This document shows, one piece after another, positions 54,329 through 62,723 of a DNA stretch of 64,000 nt. Position numbers and translations under genes: made by a program. How positions within the stretch are numbered: position 1 is the first letter of the stretch; every line of letters begins with the position of its first letter. Source of the stretch: Nitrospira sp. (GTDB lineage: Bacteria; Nitrospirota; Nitrospiria; Nitrospirales; Nitrospiraceae); NCBI GenBank assembly GCA_005116745.1, contig SWDS01000002.1, positions 294,919 to 358,918 on the forward strand. The letters run 5' to 3'. The notes under the pieces are model-generated. The model was not told the origin of the DNA and did not search any database. It was given only the letters and a program-made list of their open reading frames with translations.

Positions 54329-55741
54329 ATGTATCGCCGCAACATCAAACATATCCTGATCCCACTTGCAGCCGGCCTGGCTCTGGTGATTGGCTACAAC
54401 CTCTTTCTCAAGCCCATCCTGCCGCCGATGATGCAGCGCACAGAAACTGTCGAACCGGTCGCGCCTCCTCCCGCTCCGCCACGAAGCGGGTCACCAGAAA
54501 GTGAGGACAAATCGGTTCGCGTACTTGATTACAGCGTGGTTCCGCCTACCCCCCATGAGGGCCTGCTGGAAGCCATTCGCGATGAAATTGAAAAACATAA
54601 CTTATCGCTCGCCGAAACGAAGCTGAAAGAGCTCCCTTCGACTGTCCTGTCAAACGCAAAGTCCAAGCCCTTCATCGCAATCCTGTGGAACAATCTCGGA
54701 CTGCAGCAGGAACGACTCAATGGCACTCGGGTTTCGGTCAAAGCGTTCAAGCGAGCGGCGGATTTCGACGACTCGAATTCCGTGATCCTTATGAATCTGG
54801 CCCATGCCTATTGGGAACAGCGGGACCGCGCGTTAAATGCGGAATTCCTGATGAAATTGATGAAGGTGGCCCCAGAAGAACCATTCCCGCATTTGGCTAT
54901 GGCCGACTTGTTACAAGAACAGGATGACCTACAGGAAGCCGCAAGACACTTGGACCAGGCAGCTGACCGAGCACGACACGATCCAGGATTGCGCTCCTAT
55001 CTCGCCGCTGTCACGGAAAAAGTTCGCCGCACGCAGTCGGTTGAATCCCGCATGACTGCAAAAAGTAGCACACACTTTGTCGTGAAGTTCGACGGTGAGG
55101 AAGACCTGAATACTTGGATCTCAGCGCTGGAGATTCTGGAAGAAGCCTATCGAGAGATTGGACAGAAGTTCAGTCATTTCCCCACGAAGCCGATCATGGT
55201 CGTCCTCCACGCCAAAGATTCGTTTCAAGGGGCGACCGGAAGCCCGGCTTGGGCCGATGGCCTCTATGACCCCACTCTTGGGCGCATTCAGATTCCCACT
55301 CAAGGGGCGACCACGGATCGAAAGTGGTTGGCGAGCGTACTTCGTCACGAATATGTCCACGCCCTACTCCATGATCGCTTCGGAGCAAGCAGCGGCGCGT
55401 TGCCAACCTGGCTAAATGAAGGCCTGGCCATGCAATTGGCCGGAGATGCATGGCCTGAGCTTGATCAGGCCATGAGCGGAGATTTTACGGTCACTCCCTT
55501 AACGTATTTAGAAGGCTCTTGGGGCGCACTGCCGGCGAGTGCGGCGATAGTGGCCTATGCAGAAGCGAATTCGGCAACACGCTACTTGATTGAGCGATGG
55601 GGAATGGCCCGCGTCGATGAACTGCTTAATGCCTTGCAAGCGAAGTCATCCGTAGCCGATGCGATTCAGAACAAACTATCTGTCTCCTACGAACAGTTCC
55701 ACCGGCAGTGGCTCGAAAGCTTCGAAGCGAGCCAGCCGTAA
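54329..55741 (+). CDS. Membrane-anchored TPR protein with HExxH metallopeptidase domain
   Basis: A 470-residue protein with an N-terminal signal anchor (about 6-26), a Pro-rich linker, TPR repeats (about 75-220: PFIAILWNNLGLQQERL, SVILMNLAHAYWEQRDRAL, PFPHLAMADLLQEQDDLQEA) and a gluzincin-type zinc peptidase domain of the MA clan. The zinc motif is LRHEYVHALLHDRFG (HExxH near 340) with the third ligand probably in LPTWLNEGLAMQLAG, the Glu of NEG. Similar TPR-peptidase proteins are common in Nitrospira-like and deltaproteobacterial genomes. Substrate unknown; the domain faces the periplasm. Confidence 0.87.
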   Translation: MYRRNIKHILIPLAAGLALVIGYNLFLKPILPPMMQRTETVEPVAPPPAPPRSGSPESEDKSVRVLDYSVVPPTPHEGLLEAIRDEIEKHNLSLAETKLKELPSTVLSNAKSKPFIAILWNNLGLQQERLNGTRVSVKAFKRAADFDDSNSVILMNLAHAYWEQRDRALNAEFLMKLMKVAPEEPFPHLAMADLLQEQDDLQEAARHLDQAADRARHDPGLRSYLAAVTEKVRRTQSVESRMTAKSSTHFVVKFDGEEDLNTWISALEILEEAYREIGQKFSHFPTKPIMVVLHAKDSFQGATGSPAWADGLYDPTLGRIQIPTQGATTDRKWLASVLRHEYVHALLHDRFGASSGALPTWLNEGLAMQLAGDAWPELDQAMSGDFTVTPLTYLEGSWGALPASAAIVAYAEANSATRYLIERWGMARVDELLNALQAKSSVADAIQNKLSVSYEQFHRQWLESFEASQP

Positions 55742-55775
55742 CGTCACTCGACTTGCTTGCTAGTCGAGTGACGTT
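55740..55775. terminator. Bidirectional terminator between convergent genes
   Basis: A perfect 14-base stem (AACGTCACTCGACT at 55740-55753 with its partner at 55762-55775) and an eight-base loop begin at the stop codon of the TPR peptidase gene and lie 22 bases from the stop of the convergent gene. No T tract on either side. Confidence 0.6.
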
Positions 55776-55796
55776 AGATACGAGATACTCACGCTG

Positions 55797-56660
55797 CTAG
55801 ATCGATCCTGCAACAAACTCTTCCTGCGGGAAGTCAGGCCAAGAGGGAAGGAGATCAGCCTGATCGCTGTGCGACGGCTCTGGCTCTTCATCGGACTCCC
55901 GCTGAGAGAGCTGATCCGCCCACAACACTTTCTTTCCGCTTGGATCATACATGCGAATACTGAAGTCAAAGATATGAGCGTTCGTGGATGGACTGCTCTC
56001 CGGCTGGAGCGATGGGCCTGTAATCAGCTGGGCTCGCGGAATTCTCACTCTGACAGTCGTAAACTCATCCTCCCATACAAGCATGCCCGTCGCCAGGTCC
56101 ATTGCACGCAGTAAAAATACCGGCTCGTCGTTAGTCGCTTCGACCATCTGTACCTTCGTGATGAGTGCTTGCCTCGGCAGCACGGTTGATACGAGCTTCC
56201 CTTCTGCCTTCCCGTCAGGCTGCACCAAATTGAGTCGCCCTTCCCATTGGAACACTCCGGTATTGGCATCGTATACCCGCAATACAAAATTAGAGAGATC
56301 TGTCGCGCCAAGCCCAACTCCACCAGCAAAAATACGCGGCCCGCGACTCGACCTCACCCCATCGCTTTCCTTGACGGCTAGCTCGTAGACTTCATCAGAC
56401 AAGATGTTGCCCGATTCAGCGTCATAGACCTTCACTGCGATCGTCGAGACGGTACCGATTTGATACCCAAACCCTGCCGCCACAATTGTCTTTTTCCCCT
56501 CTGCGCCGGTTTCTCCCCAAGCCTGACCAATGGAGGATGAGAGACACAAGGCGACTGCGACTACCCAGCTCAGAACCCTCGAAGGGGCATAGTACGCTTC
56601 ACCCCGCGGCTGATCAGTCAGATCAGAACAACTCGCCGACACAACCCATGTATGCAACAT
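55797..56660 (-). CDS. Exported beta-rich protein of unknown function
   Basis: About 287 residues from ATG 56660. The signal-anchor region is VVAVALCLSSSIGQAWGE around residues 35-52. The mature part has four similar beta units built around VYDAESGNILSDEVYELAV, VYDANTGVFQWEGRLNLV, AMDLATGMLVWEDEFTTVR and MYDPSGKKVLWADQLSQ, reminiscent of PQQ-type blade repeats. The end is acidic. It appears to be a periplasmic beta-sandwich or partial propeller without recognisable active site. No close neighbours share its direction, so no operon clue. Confidence 0.7.
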   Translation of the reverse strand: MLHTWVVSASCSDLTDQPRGEAYYAPSRVLSWVVAVALCLSSSIGQAWGETGAEGKKTIVAAGFGYQIGTVSTIAVKVYDAESGNILSDEVYELAVKESDGVRSSRGPRIFAGGVGLGATDLSNFVLRVYDANTGVFQWEGRLNLVQPDGKAEGKLVSTVLPRQALITKVQMVEATNDEPVFLLRAMDLATGMLVWEDEFTTVRVRIPRAQLITGPSLQPESSPSTNAHIFDFSIRMYDPSGKKVLWADQLSQRESDEEPEPSHSDQADLLPSWPDFPQEEFVAGSI

Positions 56661-57032
56661 ATATCTACCCTCCAAACAACTGTGTGCATTCTGAAAGAGG
56701 GTAGGTCGTTCGTAAATTCCTCGCTGTTAGGAAGAAGCCCCTCGAAAGGGGGGCTTGGAGAAGAAAATGACCCGCTTCGTCAGTTTTGTCGACTGAGGGG
56801 CTTGGCTTCGCCAAACCATTGATACTGATGGCGTGTAAGCATGCGATAGCTCCATTCGGCCAACCACTTTGCGGAAGGAAACCCTAACCACCACAGCAGA
56901 AGACAGGTTGCCCGGGTAAATGGCTATCCGCTAACTGATCGTTACCCATAGTAGAAAAAGGCTAACACTGAGATATCCACGACGACAAGGCACCTATTGC
57001 CGAACTTTTCTCCGACAGTCTATAGTCACCGG
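56661..57032. other. Intergenic region with GNRA-loop hairpin
   Basis: About 370 bases between two divergently placed genes. A nine-base stem (AAGCCCCTC, 56735-56743, with its partner at 56748-56756) is closed by a GAAA tetraloop. A second copy of GGGGCTTGG-type sequence lies about 50 bases on. No gene, promoter or T tract was recognised. Confidence 0.4.
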
Positions 57033-57434
57033 ATGCAACAGCGCCCCTTGCTCGCTCTCGTACTCAGCACCCTCATCGTTGAGACAGGGTTTCTCTTCGT
57101 ACAGAATGGCGCCTCCATCCCGCTCGTCATGGATTGGAAGATCAACTTTTTTATCCTCATACCTCTTGGACTCGCTCTATTGATTTGGTTCCAGTTTCGA
57201 TGGGCATCAGCAATTTGTGTCTTTTACGCTACGGTTGGGTTGGCAATGGACGTCGCAACGATCGTTCAGACACCGGCAAAAGATTCAGAAGGAATTGTCT
57301 CTATGGTGGGAAGCGGAATCAGCGGGCTTTTCTATTTCTGTTTGATCGTGTTCGGCGGACGGTCGTTTCTAGGCGTGACCCAGGGACCGACGCCTCCAGA
57401 ATCCCTTCCTCCCAGTCCTCCGTCCCTTTCTTGA
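57033..57434 (+). CDS. Small membrane protein of unknown function
   Basis: About 133 residues from ATG 57033 (MQQRPLLALVLS). Four predicted helices: ALVLSTLIVETGFLFV, FFILIPLGLALLIWFQF, WASAICVFYATVGLAMDVA and GSGISGLFYFCLIVFGG. The C-terminus is Pro/Ser-rich (TPPESLPPSPPSLS). The 3' end overlaps the convergent methyltransferase gene by about 115 bases, which is unusual; the last about 38 residues are thus constrained by both frames. No family recognised. Confidence 0.6.
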   Translation: MQQRPLLALVLSTLIVETGFLFVQNGASIPLVMDWKINFFILIPLGLALLIWFQFRWASAICVFYATVGLAMDVATIVQTPAKDSEGIVSMVGSGISGLFYFCLIVFGGRSFLGVTQGPTPPESLPPSPPSLS

Positions 57435-58386
57435 GTGGGAGCTGTTTGACACCGACGAATCCGGCTTCTTTCAGCCATCTCGAAGTTTCCGGTACGGAAT
57501 AGGTATTTCCACCTTGCGTGAACAACAGCATCGACACAGCAAACAGACTTGCTTCTACTGGATACAAACCTTTGCGATCATGCAGAAACGCGTCTTGGAT
57601 GATGAGTCGTCCCCCCGGCCTCAGTGCCGCTCCCACTCGGCGGAAAATAGCCTGGTTCTCTTCGGGCGAGTATATGTGCAGTACGTTCGAATACCAGATC
57701 ACATCATAGGTCCCAGGGATGGGTTCGCGGGAGAAATCAAGCGGGAGATAGGAGAGTCGCCGCCTCACTTTATGCGTGCAGGCGATTTCTTTAGCGACCT
57801 CAAGCGCGGCCTCTCGATCACAAACGGTGGCGCGAAGCATTGAGTGCTTGGCGAGAAATGCCATGGCGTAGGTGCCTGGCCCTCCGCCGAGATCCAGCAG
57901 TGTTGTAGAACCAGCTAAAGGGATCTGGGCCGCAATGGCCGGGGCAATTTCCAAGGTCCTGTGGTGCATAGCCCAGGTGAATTGCCGACGGTAGTCCGGA
58001 CTGTCTGGAGTATCATGGTCGATCGGCAAGCCACTCCGCACAGATTCCAACAGCCGTATCCAGTCCGCCCAATGGTTCTTAATCAAATTCAAATAGCCCC
58101 CTCGATAGGCTCGATGGTGGGCATTCAGCGCTGTTGCTCCCAACCGGCTATTCTTATAGCTGGCTCCTTTTTTCTGTACTATCCCGACCGCAGCGAGATT
58201 ACGACACAGGATGCTTAAACCCCGTTCGCTGACCTTGAGCTCCTTGGCAAGGTCAGGAATGGTCCACAATCGGTCGCCGACGGTCGTAAAGAGATCCAGT
58301 TCCAGCGCAACCAGCAACACACGTGGCAATCGATATGCTGAGACGGCGTCCCGAAATTCGTCGAAGGTTGTGATGCGTTGAGTCAC
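57319..58386 (-). CDS. SAM-dependent O-methyltransferase
   Basis: About 355 residues, the same family as the methyltransferase at 25469-26455. The dimerisation domain has YRLPRVLLVALELDLFTTV and LSILCRNLAAVGIVQ; the SAM site is LLDLGGGPGTYAMAFLA, followed by DVIWYSNVLHIYSPEENQAI and LRPGGRLIIQDAFL. A GTG at 58386 overlaps the stop of the previous gene by four bases (GTGA) and is chosen; an ATG at 58416 would overlap by 34. It is the last gene of a four-gene operon. The C-terminal about 40 residues, rich in Arg and Thr, overlap the convergent small membrane protein gene. Confidence 0.85.
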   Translation of the reverse strand: MTQRITTFDEFRDAVSAYRLPRVLLVALELDLFTTVGDRLWTIPDLAKELKVSERGLSILCRNLAAVGIVQKKGASYKNSRLGATALNAHHRAYRGGYLNLIKNHWADWIRLLESVRSGLPIDHDTPDSPDYRRQFTWAMHHRTLEIAPAIAAQIPLAGSTTLLDLGGGPGTYAMAFLAKHSMLRATVCDREAALEVAKEIACTHKVRRRLSYLPLDFSREPIPGTYDVIWYSNVLHIYSPEENQAIFRRVGAALRPGGRLIIQDAFLHDRKGLYPVEASLFAVSMLLFTQGGNTYSVPETSRWLKEAGFVGVKQLPLKKGTEDWEEGILEASVPGSRLETTVRRTRSNRNRKAR

Positions 58387-58820
58387 GATGCGCGTCCGAT
58401 TTGCCTGCAACACCATCGGAGCAGATCTTCCAGCTTAGCTCGATTCTGCAAATCCGCATCTCGCGCAAATGTGATTGCTACAAACTCGTCCGTCATCTCG
58501 GTCTCCTCTACAAACCCAGATTGGAGGAGAAGCGCCCGGTATTTGACGACAGCCGGCTGGAGAAAGTATTTGGCCTGTTTCGCAACTTCATCAGTTCCTA
58601 AGTCCTCCGGCGTACCTTCCGACATGAGCACCATAACCTCATCCATCGCCATCCCATACTGGCAAAGGACTCTCCCGTCCGGTCTGACTTCTAGGAGCCA
58701 GCCGTCTCCACCAAGATCCATGACGAGCGGACCGTTAGGCTCCAATTCGTAGAACTTGGGGAAAGACCGCATCAGGTCGGCACGAACCTGCGTCCAATCT
58801 TGGGAAGCCGCCTCGGTCAT
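58383..58820 (-). CDS. Small protein of unknown function in the TPR operon
   Basis: About 145 residues from ATG 58820 (MTEAASQDWTQVRADL), which overlaps the stop of the TPR gene by four bases; a longer reading upstream lies inside the TPR gene. The product is mixed alpha/beta: FYELEPNGPLVMDLGGDGW, LLEVRPDGRVLCQYGMAM, VAKQAKYFLQPAVVKYRALL and a C-terminal CCRQ. No domain recognised. It is overlapped in turn by the methyltransferase gene, so all four genes of this set are translationally coupled. Confidence 0.72.
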   Translation of the reverse strand: MTEAASQDWTQVRADLMRSFPKFYELEPNGPLVMDLGGDGWLLEVRPDGRVLCQYGMAMDEVMVLMSEGTPEDLGTDEVAKQAKYFLQPAVVKYRALLLQSGFVEETEMTDEFVAITFARDADLQNRAKLEDLLRWCCRQIGRAS

Positions 58821-59641
58821 GCCTGCATCCCTCGATGAGGCCGCGACTGATATGGATCGGCGAGGCGGGCGCGAAGTGCGCGCAGGCGTTGCGTGTTTTC
58901 TTCCAATTTCGGCAGGCAATACTTGCGATCCATGTATACCACTTGTTCGAGCAGATCGGCGGCGTCCTGCACACGCCCCATGTCCTCATAACATTGAGCC
59001 AGCACGTATCGGGCGCCACCGACACGAAGCTCATCGCCTAATCGCTCGGCGACCGACTGACTGGTTTGGCAACAAGCGGTGGCCTCATTGTAGCGTTTTT
59101 GTATCAAGAATGTGCGGCCTATCATGCGCCAGGCGTCCGCCACACCGCCCAGATTCCCCAACCGGCGCATCAACTCCAACGATCGTTCGTACAACTGAAT
59201 AGCCTCCTCAAAGTGACCGGTTTCACGAGCCACCAAACCAAGGTCCGAGAACAGGACGGCTTGGGCCGACTCATCATGTGTTTTGGTCATGAGATCGAGT
59301 GCCTCCAGATAATACGCCCGTGCCCGATCCCATTCGCCAGCATCAGCCCGAAGGTTCCCCAGGTTGGCCAGCGTCGTCCCGATGCCCTTTTCATCACCGA
59401 GGACTTTTTGCAATTCCAAGACCTCCTGATAATTCGCCTGGGCGGCATCACGCCGTCCGCTGACTGCGCAGATATTCCCCAAGTTACCCAGTGTGGCAAC
59501 CAGGGCACGTTGATCACCGGTGAGCCGATCATACTCTAACGCCTTGGCGTAACAGGTATAGGCCTCCGTGTAGAACCCTCGTGAGAAATGCTCGTTACCT
59601 TGTCGATTCAATTCTTCGGAGAGGCTGTGACGCCCTGTCAT
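58817..59641 (-). CDS. TPR repeat protein
   Basis: A 274-residue protein made of about six tetratricopeptide repeats: LNRQGNEHFSRGFYTEAYTC, TLGNLGNICAVSGRRDAAQ, TLANLGNLRADAGEWDRARA, LFSDLGLVARETGHFEEAIQ, AWRMIGRTFLIQKRYNEATA, YVLAQCYEDMGRVQDAADLL. The pattern, with seven-residue spacing of G and A, resembles the TPR_12 type. No signal or membrane segment, so it is cytoplasmic and probably mediates protein contacts. It overlaps the preceding and following genes by four bases each. Confidence 0.88.
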   Translation of the reverse strand: MTGRHSLSEELNRQGNEHFSRGFYTEAYTCYAKALEYDRLTGDQRALVATLGNLGNICAVSGRRDAAQANYQEVLELQKVLGDEKGIGTTLANLGNLRADAGEWDRARAYYLEALDLMTKTHDESAQAVLFSDLGLVARETGHFEEAIQLYERSLELMRRLGNLGGVADAWRMIGRTFLIQKRYNEATACCQTSQSVAERLGDELRVGGARYVLAQCYEDMGRVQDAADLLEQVVYMDRKYCLPKLEENTQRLRALRARLADPYQSRPHRGMQA

Positions 59642-60240
59642 GACGTCACTGACAAGAGCTGTTCCACTTGCTGTTTCCCGCCGACAAGGATAGAGGCACC
59701 GTCTCCGACAAGCAGGCTATCGAAGTTGTACTTCAGGAGACGGCAGAGTCCATCCTTGGCCTTTTGAATGTCCACATACTTTTCGGCAGGAAGCAGACGT
59801 ACGGAACCGGACGGTTTGCCGATCAGCGCATCCCCTACGATCAACACACCTCGCCCCCGCTCGATAAACAACGCTGATTCTCCTGGAGACTTCTGATCCT
59901 TCAGATGGATTGCCCAGATCCCGCCGGGTAATAGCTCACCATCCTTGTAGGTCTTCGTTGGCGTCACATCCATCTGCGCAGCATCGGCTTCCGGCACTCG
60001 CAGCTGACACCTGAGATCTGCTTGATAGACCGCAGCCTCTCGGATGTGATCTCGGTTCGTGATGATGATGTAGTCAATCGGCTCATGTCGGCGGACGACC
60101 GTTCTCGCCTCGGCCGTCATCGGGGGTGGGTCTACTAGGATCTTATGTTCACCGATCATCAGAAACAGCCCATTGAAGTCGAGCTGCTTCTCCTCAGAAA
60201 ACCACGACCATTGCCAGATATCGGGCAGGATTTGTTTCAT
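59638..60240 (-). CDS. Degenerate metallo-beta-lactamase fold protein
   Basis: A 200-residue protein resembling the metallo-beta-lactamase fold: an N-terminal strand block (FNGLFLMIGEHKILVDPPP), DYIIITNRDHIREAAVYQ at the place of the HxHxDH metal motif, and ALFIERGRGVLIVGDALIG with the usual D of the third metal site. The first histidines of the motif are replaced by Asn and Arg, leaving only DH, so metal binding is doubtful. It begins the operon and overlaps the TPR gene by four bases. Confidence 0.7.
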   Translation of the reverse strand: MKQILPDIWQWSWFSEEKQLDFNGLFLMIGEHKILVDPPPMTAEARTVVRRHEPIDYIIITNRDHIREAAVYQADLRCQLRVPEADAAQMDVTPTKTYKDGELLPGGIWAIHLKDQKSPGESALFIERGRGVLIVGDALIGKPSGSVRLLPAEKYVDIQKAKDGLCRLLKYNFDSLLVGDGASILVGGKQQVEQLLSVTS

Positions 60241-60290
60241 AGCAAGATATGGCGACTTATTATCATTGGGGATTCATGACATCACAGAAC

Positions 60291-60530
60291 TCACAGGGCT
60301 GCGATGGCGTCCTTGACCGTCTTGGTGACTTTCGTCCGGATACTTGCTTCGTGAGGCAAATCGATAATGTCGTCTTCGGGGACGGTGATAAATTTACGAT
60401 TCGGCCCTTTCGTCAGCGAGATCAAGAACATACTGTTGGAAGGAGTGACAGGAATCACGACTTGGACAGACCCGTCAATTCCCTGTACCACTTCTAGAAA
60501 CTTTTGTTTCCCCTCCTCCATCTCATCCAT
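60291..60530 (-). CDS. Small protein of unknown function
   Basis: A 79-residue protein from ATG 60530 (MDEMEEGKQKFLE), preceded by AAAAGGA. It reads as a compact alpha/beta unit: FLEVVQGIDGSVQVVIPVT, NSMFLISLTKGPNRKFITV, and a C-terminal helix TKVTKTVKDAIAAL. No family recognised and no signal or membrane segment. A gap of about 50 bases separates it from the degenerate metallo-beta-lactamase gene that follows in the same direction. Confidence 0.65.
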   Translation of the reverse strand: MDEMEEGKQKFLEVVQGIDGSVQVVIPVTPSNSMFLISLTKGPNRKFITVPEDDIIDLPHEASIRTKVTKTVKDAIAAL

Positions 60531-60605
60531 CGTTTCCTTTTCTCCTCTCTGCACTGTTATTATCGCGCGCGAAGAGGGGCTGATGCTTCTCTGGCGCTTC
60601 CGGGT

Positions 60606-60731
60606 TCAGCATAGGTAGAGATCAAGCCCTCCCCACTGGAAGTAGATCGCCGTTTTGAAGTGCTCGATGTTGCGGAACCCGCAGGCCATGCGCTTGATCT
60701 TCTGGATCTGGCTGTTGAGCCCCTCGCTCAT
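60606..60731 (-). pseudogene. ISL3-family transposase C-terminal fragment
   Basis: A 41-residue frame reads EGLNSQIQKIKRMACGFRN and HFKTAIYFQWGGLDLY before a stop, matching the end of ISL3-type (IS204/IS1001/IS1165) transposases. The rest of the transposase, including the DDE residues, is missing upstream, and no terminal repeats were found. It sits between a small unknown gene and the PilZ gene in about 370 bases otherwise empty. Confidence 0.75.
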
Positions 60732-60902
60732 TGCGACCTCCCTTTCGAGAAGAGCGCCGAGCCTCGTGATCAAGAGACCATGATCCTATGCTGCTCCAGT
60801 GCCTCACCAGAAGACCCTTGCATCTTCGGAGGTCATCGGCGCCTAAGAGATGTATCCTATCATGGCAATTTTTGGAGGGGCAACCGCAGCGTAGAGTAGA
60901 AA

Positions 60903-61271
60903 CTAATCTTGGGCAGGACCTTCGCGCTGGTTCAGCATATCCTTGAGCTGGTCCTTGGCCGTCCCCTCAAATCGAACAAACTCGATTCCGAATCGATCAC
61001 CTTGCTTCCATCGGACGATGGCAAGAGTGATGATGATCGGAGGCCGAGCACCTGGAGGCTGCACGTGAAGACACACACGCGCTCCGATAGGAAGCTGGAT
61101 CTGACTGTCAACCTCACCGCCGGCGAGTGTCAGGTTCCTCACCATCCCATGGCCTGCCCCTTCGTCTCCGGTGAATTGGACGGGATAGTCGACCGGCACT
61201 CGTGGTCGACCTCTTGGTTGCAGCTCTTTTTCGTCGTCTTGTTCAGGCGGCATCATATCGTAGGAGTCCAC
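60903..61271 (-). CDS. PilZ domain protein
   Basis: A 122-residue PilZ domain, the c-di-GMP-binding fold. The N-terminal RGRPRVPVDYPVQF matches the RxxxR motif and MVRNLTLAGGEV matches the (D/N)xSxxG motif, here NxTxxG. The barrel continues LPIGARVCLHVQPPG and FGIEFVRFEGTAKDQL. An acidic N-terminal 20 residues precede it. The GTG start lies directly after the purF stop, so it is co-transcribed with purF, an odd partner. It probably binds c-di-GMP and regulates an unknown target. Confidence 0.88.
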   Translation of the reverse strand: MDSYDMMPPEQDDEKELQPRGRPRVPVDYPVQFTGDEGAGHGMVRNLTLAGGEVDSQIQLPIGARVCLHVQPPGARPPIIITLAIVRWKQGDRFGIEFVRFEGTAKDQLKDMLNQREGPAQD

Positions 61272-62702
61272 TCAGCGCGCTGATTCGAATAGGCCAAGCT
61301 GAAGCTCTTCCGCACGGGTAAACGGGAGGGGATAGCGTTCCGTGAAACAGGCCGTACAGTATTGATCAGGTGTCTTTGGTGCAGACTTGAGCATCCCATC
61401 AAGGCTGAGATAGGCCAAGCTGTCCGCAGTGATGTATTTGCGGATTTCTTCGGTTGAGTGATCAGAGGCGATCAGCTCTTTTTTCGTCGGAGTATCGATT
61501 CCATAGAAACAGGGCGAGATGATCGGCGGTGAGCTAATTCGCATGTGGACTTCTTTCGCCCCGGCTTGTCGGATCATCTTGACGATCTTGCGACTCGTCG
61601 TGCCACGAACTAACGAATCGTCAATGACAACAACCCGCTTCCCCTCCAACACCTCCGGCACAGCATTCAGCTTAACCTTGACCCCGAAGTGACGAATCGA
61701 CTGTTCGGGTTCAATGAATGTCCGCCCAACGTAGTGGTTACGGATCAAACCGGTTTCAAAGCGAATCCCAGCCCCTTCGGCATAACCAAGCGCCGCCGGG
61801 ACACCGGAGTCTGGAACAGGAATGACGATATCTGCCGGTACCCCCGCCTCCTGAGCCAACTGCCGTCCCAGCGCCTTACGCGTGGTATAAACGGTGTTTC
61901 CCCCGAAGATTTTACTATCAGGCCTGGCAAAATACACATACTCGAACACACACATGGCTGGATGCTGTTTGGGAAACGGATGATGACTATCGAGCCCTTG
62001 GTCGGTGATCACGATCAGCTCACCCGGTTCCACCTCTCGAATATACTCGGCATCAAGCAAGTCCAATGCACAGGTCTCCGACGCCACAATCCAGCCACCA
62101 CGAAGACGCCCGATACAGAGCGGTCTGAGTCCGTACGGATCACGCGCGGCGATGAGCCCATTGTCGGTCATCAAAACAACAGAAAATGCGCCGCGCACCT
62201 GACTCAGCGCATCGACGATACGCGCGAGAAAGGAATCTGCGCGTGAATGGGCGATGAGGTGGATAATGACCTCACTATCCGATGTGGACTGGAAGATCGC
62301 CCCGTAGGCTTCCAGTTCGTGTCGGAGCATCTGGGCATTGATGAGATTGCCATTATGCGCCAACGCCAAATTGCCCAGCGCAAAATTCACGGTCAATGGC
62401 TGCACATTCTTAAAGTCGTTGCCGCCGGTCGTGGAATAGCGATTGTGTCCGACGGCCATATGGCCGGGCAATTTCTCCAGCACTGACTTGTGAAAAATGT
62501 CGGCGACAAGACCCATGCCTTTCTGCACGAACACTTGCTCCCCATCCCCCGCGACAATTCCGGATGCCTCTTGCCCGCGATGCTGCAGCGCGTACAGACC
62601 CAAGTACGTCAGATTGGCTGCTTCTTCGTGGCCGAAGACGCCGAAGACGGCGCATTCGTCGTGGAACTTATCTGGCGAGACGATCGGCAGTTCTTTGTGC
62701 AT
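61272..62702 (-). CDS. purF: Amidophosphoribosyltransferase
   Basis: PurF makes phosphoribosylamine from PRPP and glutamine, the first step of purine synthesis. About 476 residues from ATG 62702, which has AAGGA before it. After a short propeptide (ending DKFHDE) comes the Ntn nucleophile Cys in [15 protein letters not shown]. The PRPP motif is [17 protein letters not shown]. Cysteines in [16 protein letters not shown] and [12 protein letters not shown] match the four ligands of the 4Fe-4S type known from Bacillus PurF. It follows purL by 21 bases. Confidence 0.97.
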   Translation of the reverse strand: MHKELPIVSPDKFHDECAVFGVFGHEEAANLTYLGLYALQHRGQEASGIVAGDGEQVFVQKGMGLVADIFHKSVLEKLPGHMAVGHNRYSTTGGNDFKNVQPLTVNFALGNLALAHNGNLINAQMLRHELEAYGAIFQSTSDSEVIIHLIAHSRADSFLARIVDALSQVRGAFSVVLMTDNGLIAARDPYGLRPLCIGRLRGGWIVASETCALDLLDAEYIREVEPGELIVITDQGLDSHHPFPKQHPAMCVFEYVYFARPDSKIFGGNTVYTTRKALGRQLAQEAGVPADIVIPVPDSGVPAALGYAEGAGIRFETGLIRNHYVGRTFIEPEQSIRHFGVKVKLNAVPEVLEGKRVVVIDDSLVRGTTSRKIVKMIRQAGAKEVHMRISSPPIISPCFYGIDTPTKKELIASDHSTEEIRKYITADSLAYLSLDGMLKSAPKTPDQYCTACFTERYPLPFTRAEELQLGLFESAR

Positions 62703-62723
62703 GATCCTTAACAATTCACGAGG

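Noticed and set aside
60622-60807. 61-residue minus-strand frame
   Set aside because: It overlaps the ISL3 transposase remnant in another frame and has no ribosome binding site or family pattern.
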